Source: Verrucomicrobiota bacterium (GTDB lineage Bacteria; Verrucomicrobiota; Verrucomicrobiia; Verrucomicrobiales; Akkermansiaceae). Taken from it: a DNA stretch of 15,452 nt. Position 1 is the first letter of the stretch, and each line of letters starts with the position of its first letter. The position numbers were made by a program, and so were the translations under genes. This document shows positions 8,849 through 15,452 of the stretch, in pieces. The DNA lies in the NCBI GenBank assembly GCA_026397695.1, contig JAPLUJ010000643.1:1-15452 (forward strand). The letters run 5' to 3'. The notes beneath the pieces were generated by a model. That model saw only the letters and a list, made by a program, of their open reading frames with translations. It made no database searches and was not told the DNA's origin.

Positions 8849-10099
8849 ATGAACACCCAAACCAGCATCAGCCAGCCAGCAATCACCCATCGCGGTTGGG
8901 CCGTGACCTTCTCCGGCCTCGGTATCAACCTCGCGCTCGGCATCCTCTATACGTGGAGCATGTTCAAGGGCGCCATCGAGAAAGAATTCGGCTGGAAGGG
9001 CGACCAATTGAACGATCCTTATGCCCTGTGCTGTCTGGTGTTTGCCTTCGCCATGATTCTGGCCGGGCGCTGCCAGGACAAGTTCGGCCCGCGTCTCACC
9101 GCCTCCATCGGCGGCCTGCTGGTCGGCGCCGGGTTCGTCCTCTGCTCGACCACCACCAGTTATGTCATTTGGTTGTTAGGTTTTGGCGTGCTGGCAGGCA
9201 TTGGCATTGGCTTCGGCTATTCGTCCGCCACCCCGCCCGCGCTGAAATGGTTTCCACCATCGAAAACCGGCCTGATTGCCGGCCTGGTGGTGGCCGGTTT
9301 CGGCCTTGCGCCGGTCTATCTCGCGCCGGTGTCGCAGTATTTGCTCGGCCACTATCAGATCCAGAAATCGATGCTCATTCTGGGCCTCGCCTTTGTGATC
9401 ATTGTGTGTGGCTTGGCGCAAATGCTGGTGAATCCGCCGGCCGGCTACGTCGCCGGCCCGCAGCCCGCACCTGGCACTGCCGCCAAAGCGCTGGCCGCCA
9501 ACGCCACCCCGGGCGAGATCCTGCGCCAACCGACGTTCTGGTTGTTGTGGGTGATTTACTTCATTGGTTCGGGTGCGGGCTTGATGGTCATCGGCAGCAT
9601 CAGCGGCATGGCCAAGAAGAGCATGGGCACGGCGGCCTTCATCGCGGTGGCGATCATGGCCATCGGCAATGCCGGCGGGCGCATCCTCGCCGGCACTCTA
9701 TCAGACAAGATCGGGCGGCGCTGGACCTTGTGCCTGGTGCTGCTGATCCAGGCGCTGCTGATGTGCGTTGCGATTCCCGTGACCGCCTCCAAGGATATGC
9801 CGGCCGTGGTTATCGTGCTGATGGCCGCATTGATCGGCGCGAATTATGGCGCGAATCTCGCCCTCTTCCCGTCCTTCACCAAAGACCTGTGGGGCCTCAA
9901 GAGCTTCGGCATGAACTACGGCGTGCTGTTCACCGCGTGGGGCGTCGGCGGCCTGGTGCTGCCTCGTCTCCAGCAAACCCTCACCGCCGCCAGCGGCGGC
10001 AGTTATACGTGGTCGTTCATCACCGCAGGCGCGCTGCTGCTGGTCGGCACCGGCCTCACCTTTCTCATCAAACCCCCGCCGCCAAAACCCGCGGCATAA
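8849..10099 (+). CDS. MFS transporter, OFA (oxalate/formate antiporter) family
   Basis: Inner-membrane secondary carrier of 416 residues with about 12 hydrophobic segments. The N-terminal signature INLALGILYTWSMF and the PLNDPYAL-like opening loop fit the OFA family (oxalate:formate antiporter and YhjX-type monocarboxylate carriers). The loop-2 motif appears as GRCQDKFGPR and the loop-8 copy as GTLSDKIGRR. A longer central loop around VNPPAGYVAGPQPAPG separates the two halves. I chose the ATG at 8849; an in-frame ATG at 8804 would put codons across the strong hairpin at 8801-8829 and adds an atypical polar leader. Position just after acs makes acetate, pyruvate or another small monocarboxylate the likeliest substrate (inference). 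The C-terminus is proline-rich (KPPPPKPAA), and the gene is intact. Confidence 0.88.
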   Translation: MNTQTSISQPAITHRGWAVTFSGLGINLALGILYTWSMFKGAIEKEFGWKGDQLNDPYALCCLVFAFAMILAGRCQDKFGPRLTASIGGLLVGAGFVLCSTTTSYVIWLLGFGVLAGIGIGFGYSSATPPALKWFPPSKTGLIAGLVVAGFGLAPVYLAPVSQYLLGHYQIQKSMLILGLAFVIIVCGLAQMLVNPPAGYVAGPQPAPGTAAKALAANATPGEILRQPTFWLLWVIYFIGSGAGLMVIGSISGMAKKSMGTAAFIAVAIMAIGNAGGRILAGTLSDKIGRRWTLCLVLLIQALLMCVAIPVTASKDMPAVVIVLMAALIGANYGANLALFPSFTKDLWGLKSFGMNYGVLFTAWGVGGLVLPRLQQTLTAASGGSYTWSFITAGALLLVGTGLTFLIKPPPPKPAA

Positions 10100-10157
10100 G
10101 GGTAATACACCGCTCGGGAATGATATTGAGCTAACATATTTCGCGATAAACTGATTT

Positions 10158-11392
10158 ATGCATCCAACAACGACCCATGACCAACCACCGGCGCGCCCTG
10201 CGTGTCTTCTCTGCCTAATCACCCTCCTCGTCTCCGCCCACGGTGCCAGTGCGCAAGGCTGGCAACTGTCCGACAAGCTGACGCTCAAGGCTGATCTGAC
10301 GTTGAAGGAAACCTACGACGACAATGTTTTCATTCTCGACACCCCGCCCAACCCGGCGCTCACGCCGCCGGCCGGTTATACTATCAGGGAGCCGGAGGTG
10401 GGGTCGTTCGTCACCAGCATCACGCCCAGTTTGGCATTGACCTACAAGCCTTGCGCCGAGTTTGCCGCGACCCTGTCGTATGCGCCGGAATTCACCTGGT
10501 ACGAAAGCGCGCACCCGGCGACATTGGTGCCATCGGCGGTGTTCCCTTGCGGGACCGGCGCGATGCCGCCATTTACCGCGATAGCATCAAAGTGACGATT
10601 CCCGTCGGCAAATGGTTCTTCCGTCCGGTGTTTACGAGTTATGTCCATGATTTCCAAACCGAGCAGATTGCTAATCTGAAAAAGAATTTCGACAATTTCA
10701 TTTACGGCAACTACATCGACCGCTGGGATGTGAGCGGAGGCTTGGACATCGGCTACGAGATGTTCGACAAAACCAAGCTGGTTGTTGGCTACCGCTACGG
10801 CCACCAGGATCAGGGCACCGTGCCGAATAGTGCGGGCGTCATCACCGAGAGCCCTTACATCAACAATTACCAACGGTTTCTGCTAGGTGTTGAGGGTACC
10901 CCGGCACCGTGGGTGAAACTCGCCGTGCTGGCTGGTCCGGACGTGCGCGACTGGCAACGTGTCACGCCCGCCGGTTTTGATCGTGGCGAGACGCTGTGGT
11001 ATGTGGACGCCATGGTGACGCTGCTGCCCACCAAGCAGGATACCATCACCTTCAAAATGACACGCTACGAACAGCCGGCGTTCACCAGCCAGAGTGTCTA
11101 TGAAGATATCAAGTATGACCTCGTCTGGCGGCACAAGTTCAGCGATAAGTTCACCGTCGGCGCGGGGATGACACTCTATATCGGCGATTGGCAGGATCCG
11201 GTCCTGCGCGATGACTGGATTTACACTCCGAGCCTGATGGCCAGTTATGCGTTCAGCCCGAATCTGACCGTTGATGCTTCGTGGGCGTATGACAACGCGG
11301 TGAACCAAGTCACTAGCACCCCGACGAATTACGCCAATGGCCGCGAGTACACGCGCAACCTCGTTGCCGCCTCGCTGAAATACACGTTCTAG
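10158..11392 (+). pseudogene. Outer-membrane beta-barrel protein, frameshifted with probable internal deletion
   Basis: The frame from the ATG at 10158 encodes a signal peptide (core ACLLCLITLLVSAHGASAQ) and strand-like repeats through LSYAPEFTWYESAH near 10510, then runs into a stop at 10593-10595. The rest of the protein lies in another frame, from about GDIGAIGGVPLRDRRDAAIYR (about 10520) to the stop at 11390-11392. It has alternating aromatic strands throughout and ends KYTF, a terminal aromatic as expected for Bam-assembled barrels. Neither half works alone: the first lacks most strands and the second has no signal peptide. The join loses the stretch I would expect after the WYES strand, so a deletion as well as a frameshift is likely. 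A sequencing or assembly error is the alternative. It follows the carrier by 58 bp and may have been co-transcribed. The ligand is unknown. Confidence 0.7.
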
Positions 11393-11429
11393 CAGATTGC
11401 GCGCTGTTCTAGCAGATGGAGCATCGGGT

Positions 11430-11459
11430 GTGGTGGCGTTGACGCAGCGCCGCCATCAC
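11430..11459. terminator. Weak hairpin after the beta-barrel gene
   Basis: GTGGTGGCG (11430-11438) can pair with CGCCATCAC (11451-11459) using one G-U pair, with a 12-nt loop. There is no T-run, so terminator function is only a guess from its place in a convergent spacer. Confidence 0.2.
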
Positions 11460-11491
11460 GGAGACCCCGCGCCGGCAGCGGGCCTGTGCAA

Positions 11492-11507
11492 GACGCATGC
11501 ATGCGTC
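11492..11507. other. Perfect 16-bp palindrome in a convergent spacer
   Basis: GACGCATGCATGCGTC reads identically on both strands. It sits between the convergent beta-barrel and YjbR-family genes, 21 bp from the YjbR stop. It has no loop, so a dimeric-protein binding site or a cruciform is as likely as a transcript hairpin. I see no second copy in the window. Confidence 0.45.
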
Positions 11508-11527
11508 CTCGCAGCCGATCGTCCGCA

Positions 11528-11872
11528 TCACCGAATCACCGTCCCCTTGGGCAAGCCCGCGACCACGAGATCATAGGAATGATCGATGAGTTCCCGGACC
11601 AGCCCGGCGGGCACGGAACCGTCGAGCACCAGGGTGTTCCAATGGCGCTTGTTCATGTGATAACCGGGCGTGATGGCAGGGTATTGGTCCCGCAGATCGA
11701 GGGCCCGCTCGGGGTCGCACTTCAGGTTGACAGCGGCGGGGAAATCATCCGGCGACGCGAGCGCGAACATTTTCCCTCCGACCTTGTACACCAAGGTGTC
11801 CGGGCCGAAGGGCAGGGTTTCCGCCGCCCCCGGTTTTGATAGAATGTGGCTGATGACGTCGGGCAGGTCCAT
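11528..11872 (-). CDS. MmcQ/YjbR family protein
   Basis: Small cytoplasmic protein of the MmcQ/YjbR family, whose fold resembles DNA-binding folds and whose function is not established. The 114 residues show the family's hallmarks: AAETLPFGPDTLVYKVGGKMFAL near the N-terminus, VNLKCDPERALDLRDQYPAITPGYHMNKRHWNTL in the middle and the helix VRELIDHSYDLVVAGLPK at the end. I chose the ATG at 11872 (MDLPDVISHIL), which matches where the family begins. The frame extends to a GTG at 11908 with 12 extra residues that look unrelated. It converges with the beta-barrel gene. No functional link to its neighbours is evident. Confidence 0.82.
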   Translation of the reverse strand: MDLPDVISHILSKPGAAETLPFGPDTLVYKVGGKMFALASPDDFPAAVNLKCDPERALDLRDQYPAITPGYHMNKRHWNTLVLDGSVPAGLVRELIDHSYDLVVAGLPKGTVIR

Positions 11873-12029
11873 GGGGAAGTTACGCTCATCCTGGCGCGAC
11901 ACGATCACGTTGCGGATATACCATCAAGGTAACTGGTTTGAATATGTCGTCCATCTCCTATGCCGGGTCAAGCACCGGCTCCGACGGCAGGGACCATGAA
12001 CGCTATTAGCGCCGGAGGCTCCGCGACAA
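11873..12029. other. Spacer between the glycyl radical enzyme gene and the YjbR-family gene
   Basis: This 157-bp spacer follows the glycyl radical enzyme stop. On the minus strand TTGACC followed at about 19 bp by CATATT is a weak promoter candidate for the YjbR gene. A 22-codon minus-strand frame beginning MDDIFKPVTLMVYP overlaps it, but its AGGAG abuts the ATG and I do not call it. No T-run terminator follows the enzyme gene. Confidence 0.25.
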
Positions 12030-14411
12030 TCAGAACGCCTCTTGTTCGGTGCGGTGGAGGATTTCCTGCTGGAGTTCGGTGGTTAGATTGACGAAATAGT
12101 CCGAGTATCCGGCGACGCGCACGATGAGGTCGCGGTGTTTTTCCGGATGGGCGAGCGCATCCAACAGGGTTTCGCGGGACACCACGTTGAACTGGATGTG
12201 GTGGGCGTCCTTGGAGAAATAGCCGCGCACGAGGTGGGTGAAGTTGCGGATGCCCTCGTCATCGGCGAGCAATTGCGGGGTGAGCTTCTGGTTGAGGAGC
12301 GTGCCGCCCGTTTTGATATGGTCGAATTTGGCCGCCGAGTTGAGCACTGCAGTGGGTCCGTGGCGGTCGGCTCCCTGTACCGGGGAGATGCCTTCGCTGA
12401 CAGTTTCGCCGGCGCGTTTGCCATCGGGCAGCGCACCCGTCACCTTGCCGAAATAGACATGGCAGGTGGTGGGCAGCATGTCCACGCGGTGGTGGCCGCC
12501 GCGGGTGTTAGGTCGGCCGTCGATCATGCCCCAGAACGCCTCGAACACGCGCGGCAACAGGACGTCGGCGCGGTCGTCGTCGTTGCCGTATTTCGGGGTT
12601 TCCTCGAGGAAATCGTGATGCAGTGATTCGTGGCCGGCGAAGTCCGCGCTGAGGGCGGCGAGCATTTCATCCCAGGTGCAGCGGCTGTTCTGATAGATAT
12701 TCTGTTGGATGGATGCGAGTCCGTCGGTGACGGTTCCGAGGCCGACGCCCTGGATGTAGGTGGTGTTGTAACGCGCGCCGCCCTGGTGATAGTCGCGGCC
12801 CTTGGCGATGCAATCGTCGATGAGCAGCGAGAGGAACGGCGCCGGCATGTATTTGGCGAACAGCGTTTCTATCAGATTATTGCCGCGGATCTTGATATCC
12901 ACGAAGTGTTTGAGCTGGCACTCGAAGGCCGTGAAGAACGCATCGAATGATTGGAAATCGCGCGGGTTGCCGGTGTGCGGGCCGAGTTGTTTGGAGAGGC
13001 GCGGGTCGAACCCGTCGTGGAGCGTGAGTTCGAGGATTTTGGGCATGTTGAAATAACCGCTGAGGAAATACGCCTCGCGTCCGAAAGCCCCGGCCTCGAC
13101 GCAGCCGGAGCATCCGCCGCGGCGCGCGTCTTCGAGGGATTTCCCTTGGCGGATCAGTTCCTGCACCACCGCGTCGGTATTGAAAATCGACGGTTGGCCG
13201 AATCCGGTGCGGACGATTCTAGCGACGCGGCGCAGCAGTCGGTCCGGGTTTTTTTTCGACACCTGGACCATTGAGCTGGGTTGCAGCAGGCGCATTTCCT
13301 CGATCACGTCGAGGATCAGGAATGTGAGATCGTTGACGGCATCGGAGCCGTCGGGTTTGATACCGCCGAGGTTGATCAGGGCGAAGTCGGTATAAGTGGC
13401 GCTCTCCTTGGCGGTGACCCCGACCTTCGGCGGTGCGGGGTGGTTGTGGAATTTCACCCAGAACGCCTGTAACAATTCAGTGGCGCGTTCATCGGTTAGA
13501 GTACCCTGTTCGAGTTCGCGTTCGTAGAACGGCCACAGGTGTTGGTCGAGGCGGCCGGGGTTGAACGAATCCCACGGGTTCAATTCGGTGATCACGCCGA
13601 TGTGGACAAACCAGTAGTATTGCAGGGCCTCGTGGAAGGATTCCGGCGCGTTGGCCGGGACTTTGCGACAGATCCCGGCCATCGCGCGCAATTCGGCGGC
13701 GCGCTCCGGATTGCGTTCGGCGGCGGCGAGTTCATCTAACTTATGGGCGTGACGGCTGGCATAAATGATGAGCGAGTCCGCACACAGATCCATGGCGCGG
13801 AGTTGCTCGCGTTTGTCATAGGCCAGCGGATCGCTTTCGAAATCGAGGGCACTGATGGCGGCGCGGATTTCGAGTTTCAGGTCGAGGAAGCCTTTTTGAT
13901 AGATTTTCTCGCCGAGCACGGTGTGCCCCGGGCTGCGTTGTTCCTGGAACTCGGTGAAGACACCCGCATCGTAGGCATCGATCCATTCGGGTGGCAGCTC
14001 GCGGAACATCCGCTCACGTTGTGATTGGCCCTCCCAGAACGGACGGATTTCCTCGAGATGAACGCGTCGGGCCTCGTCATCCACGCGGTAGGGGATTTTT
14101 TCGCGGGAATCGAGCATCTCGAAGTCGGCGGCGGTGTGGATGCAGATTTCCGGATAGGTCGGCACGGCGGCGGGGGCGGGGCCGCGTTCGCCGACGATCA
14201 ACTCGCCGTCGCCGATGTAGAGTTGTTTTTGTTCGAAGATCGCCTTGAAGACCAGGGCGCGGCGCATTGGCACCGAGGCTTGGGCGTATTCCGGGGATTG
14301 GGCGGTGGCGGTGACGATTTGCGCACGTTCGATACTGATGCGCGGGACGGCGGTTAGGGTGGCGGTGCGCAGGGCTTGGATGCGTTTGTTCATGGGAATG
14401 GTGGGGTTCAT
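12030..14411 (-). CDS. hypD: Glycyl radical enzyme, probable trans-4-hydroxy-L-proline dehydratase
   Basis: Oxygen-sensitive radical enzyme that would dehydrate trans-4-hydroxy-L-proline to pyrroline-5-carboxylate, which a P5C reductase turns into proline. The 793 residues match the HypD pattern end to end: ISIERA, GELIVGERG, PTYPEICIHT, GRLDQHLWPFYER and GGARYNTTYIQGVG. The thiyl cysteine is Cys437 in GCVE with Glu439. The radical site is Gly768 in VRVAGYSDYF. Ser337, Asp342 and Phe343 (KESATYTDF) and Tyr453 (SGYF) align, with a constant +3 offset, with residues I recall as substrate-contacting in Clostridioides difficile HypD (Ser334, Asp339, Phe340, Tyr450). That constant offset favours HypD over choline, glycerol or propanediol lyases. 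The ATG at 14411 is 5 nt after the activase stop, so the two are an operon. No proC is in view. Recognition is from memory, without a database search. Confidence 0.85.
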   Translation of the reverse strand: MNPTIPMNKRIQALRTATLTAVPRISIERAQIVTATAQSPEYAQASVPMRRALVFKAIFEQKQLYIGDGELIVGERGPAPAAVPTYPEICIHTAADFEMLDSREKIPYRVDDEARRVHLEEIRPFWEGQSQRERMFRELPPEWIDAYDAGVFTEFQEQRSPGHTVLGEKIYQKGFLDLKLEIRAAISALDFESDPLAYDKREQLRAMDLCADSLIIYASRHAHKLDELAAAERNPERAAELRAMAGICRKVPANAPESFHEALQYYWFVHIGVITELNPWDSFNPGRLDQHLWPFYERELEQGTLTDERATELLQAFWVKFHNHPAPPKVGVTAKESATYTDFALINLGGIKPDGSDAVNDLTFLILDVIEEMRLLQPSSMVQVSKKNPDRLLRRVARIVRTGFGQPSIFNTDAVVQELIRQGKSLEDARRGGCSGCVEAGAFGREAYFLSGYFNMPKILELTLHDGFDPRLSKQLGPHTGNPRDFQSFDAFFTAFECQLKHFVDIKIRGNNLIETLFAKYMPAPFLSLLIDDCIAKGRDYHQGGARYNTTYIQGVGLGTVTDGLASIQQNIYQNSRCTWDEMLAALSADFAGHESLHHDFLEETPKYGNDDDRADVLLPRVFEAFWGMIDGRPNTRGGHHRVDMLPTTCHVYFGKVTGALPDGKRAGETVSEGISPVQGADRHGPTAVLNSAAKFDHIKTGGTLLNQKLTPQLLADDEGIRNFTHLVRGYFSKDAHHIQFNVVSRETLLDALAHPEKHRDLIVRVAGYSDYFVNLTTELQQEILHRTEQEAF

Positions 14412-14416
14412 ATGAT

Positions 14417-15181
14417 CTAACTGCCGACCTGCGGGTTGAAGCCGGCGGCGGTGAAACGGGCGCGGATTTCTTCAATCCGGTCGGGAGATGGTGGGTTGAC
14501 GTCGGCCATGCGGTTAGGCAATCCGAGTCGTTGGTATTTGGCGGCGGCGATCCGGTGGTACGGCAGGATCGAGACGCGGCGGAAACGCGTGTTGGATAGC
14601 AACGCGATCATGGCTTCGAGATTACGCGCGTCGTCATTCACGCCGGGAATCAGGGGCAGGCGGATCCACACTTCCACCGGGAGGCAGCTGAGCAGTTGCA
14701 GGTTGTCGAGAATCCTGCTGTTGCCGGCACCGGTCCACTCGCGGTGGACGTTGGTGTCCATGGCCTTGAGATCGTAGAGGATTAAATCGGATAGAGCAGC
14801 GGCTTCTGATAGAACCGCAGGTTCCACGTGGCCGCAGGTGTCGAGGGCGGTGTGCAGTTCGCGTTTCCGGCAGGCACGCAGCAACTCGAGGACGAAGGCG
14901 GATTGGAGCAGCGGTTCGCCGCCGGAGAGGGTCACGCCGCCGCCGGAGGTATCGTAATATGGCACATCCCGTTCGAGTTCGCGCACCAACCCGGGCACCG
15001 TGACATCGCGGACGCGGAAGTGGGCACCCGTTTCCGCGCCGTTGGCGAACGATTCCGGGTTGTGGCACCACGCGCAGCGCAGCGGGCAACCCGTTAGAAA
15101 AACGGTCGAGCGGATGCCTGGGCCATCATGTGCGGAGAACCGTTTGACATCGAAGATCCGGCCGGTCGGGACGGTCTTCAC
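14417..15181 (-). CDS. Glycyl radical enzyme activase (radical SAM), short form
   Basis: Radical-SAM enzyme that abstracts hydrogen from the partner's glycine to load the radical; the adjacent 12030-14411 enzyme is its evident substrate. From the GTG at 15181 the protein has 254 residues: FSAHDGPGIRSTVFLTG, the cluster motif GCPLRCAWC (Cys32, 36, 39) with HNPES, the SAM-binding GGEP (87-90, in SGGGVTLSGGEP), then DTCGHVE and LYDLKAMD. I prefer this GTG because GGAG lies 6 nt upstream and the fold starts within ten residues. An ATG at 15271 would add 30 unconserved residues. The ferredoxin insert with eight cysteines, usual between HNPE and SGGG in activases of non-PFL glycyl radical enzymes, is absent. 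Only about 35 residues lie there, with no cysteine, as in the PflA type. Confidence 0.87.
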   Translation of the reverse strand: MKTVPTGRIFDVKRFSAHDGPGIRSTVFLTGCPLRCAWCHNPESFANGAETGAHFRVRDVTVPGLVRELERDVPYYDTSGGGVTLSGGEPLLQSAFVLELLRACRKRELHTALDTCGHVEPAVLSEAAALSDLILYDLKAMDTNVHREWTGAGNSRILDNLQLLSCLPVEVWIRLPLIPGVNDDARNLEAMIALLSNTRFRRVSILPYHRIAAAKYQRLGLPNRMADVNPPSPDRIEEIRARFTAAGFNPQVGS

Positions 15182-15452
15182 GGAAGGCTCCGTGACGGTC
15201 CCGGGGCGGTCGGCTGCGGTGCATGAAACGGGGATCACCATGGGCGTGAGAGAACGCGGGGAAGATGCCATCGCGCTGCCGGCGAGTCAACCGGGATGCA
15301 CTGAAAACAAGGGTGTTATGCCAAATTTGCAGGGTGAGCTTGAGAAATGGCCATGGACCGCGGGGATCGGCCATAGGCCGGCATACCAAGTTGCCCGAGG
15401 TGGATTATTTGCTAAGCATCCGGCACGGGATGTGTCATACGCCATGAACAAC
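15182..15452. other. Region upstream of the activase operon
   Basis: This 271-bp end of the window should hold the operon's promoter on the minus strand. TTGGCATAACA near 15315-15330 resembles half of a sigma54 site, but the TTG that follows is about 2 nt out of register, so I do not call it. A short inverted pair ATGGCC/GGCCAT lies near 15345-15375. I see no supported gene. Confidence 0.3.

Noticed and set aside
8896..10134. Plus-strand frame of 412 residues overlapping the carrier gene
   Set aside because: Arg- and His-rich out-of-frame reading of the carrier gene, with no hydrophobic or domain pattern.
15315..15335. Possible sigma54 promoter for the activase operon (TGGCA followed by TTG)
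   Set aside because: The spacing between the two halves is about 2 nt too long for the -24/-12 consensus, and the GC dinucleotide at -12 is missing.

Overview
The window is GC-rich (roughly 60%) bacterial chromosomal DNA with ordinary, mostly housekeeping or catabolic genes on both strands. No tRNA, rRNA, CRISPR array, insertion sequence or phage gene is visible. The gene mix is what I would expect in Verrucomicrobiota or a close PVC relative: a 69-residue bacterial PUR-alpha protein, a Tat-exported Gfo/Idh/MocA oxidoreductase beside a secreted SUMF1-domain protein, poor Shine-Dalgarno sequences at most starts, and palindromic intergenic repeats. This taxonomic call is an inference from gene content, not a match to a named genome.

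Layout. 1-845 is a gene graveyard: two hairpin repeats, a decayed SUMF1/formylglycine-generating-enzyme-like fragment with in-frame stops, and two diverged copies of one gene tail. 846-1889 (minus) is a tRNA-dihydrouridine synthase, divergent from a small PUR-family nucleic-acid-binding gene (1972-2181, plus). That gene converges with an MsbA-type exporter ABC half-transporter (2196-3962, minus). Next on the minus strand come a Tat-signal Gfo/Idh/MocA oxidoreductase (4135-5457) and a secreted SUMF1-domain protein (5604-6473). A roughly 370 bp divergent spacer leads to a plus-strand run: acetyl-CoA synthetase (6840-8774), an OFA-family MFS carrier (8849-10099) and an outer-membrane beta-barrel gene broken by a frameshift (10158-11392). 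It converges with a MmcQ/YjbR-family gene (11528-11872, minus). The right end is a two-gene minus-strand operon: a radical-SAM activase (14417-15181) followed 5 nt later by a glycyl radical enzyme (12030-14411).

Working together. The clearest functional unit is the right-end operon. The large enzyme resembles trans-4-hydroxy-L-proline dehydratase (HypD) along its whole length, and the residues I recall as catalytic or substrate-binding in HypD are all present. It would anaerobically dehydrate hydroxyproline to pyrroline-5-carboxylate, using hydroxyproline from collagen or plant cell-wall glycoproteins. Its activase is a short form lacking the usual two-cluster ferredoxin insert. The acs-OFA carrier pair suggests uptake and activation of acetate or a similar small monocarboxylate, and a strong hairpin sits between the two genes.

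I found no convincing previously undescribed system. The points most worth a second look are the HypD-like operon with its short activase, the apparent internal deletions in the acs and beta-barrel genes, the SUMF1 graveyard, the hairpin before the carrier gene, and a skew that places rare codons in GTTAG/CTAAC and GATAG/CTATC words.
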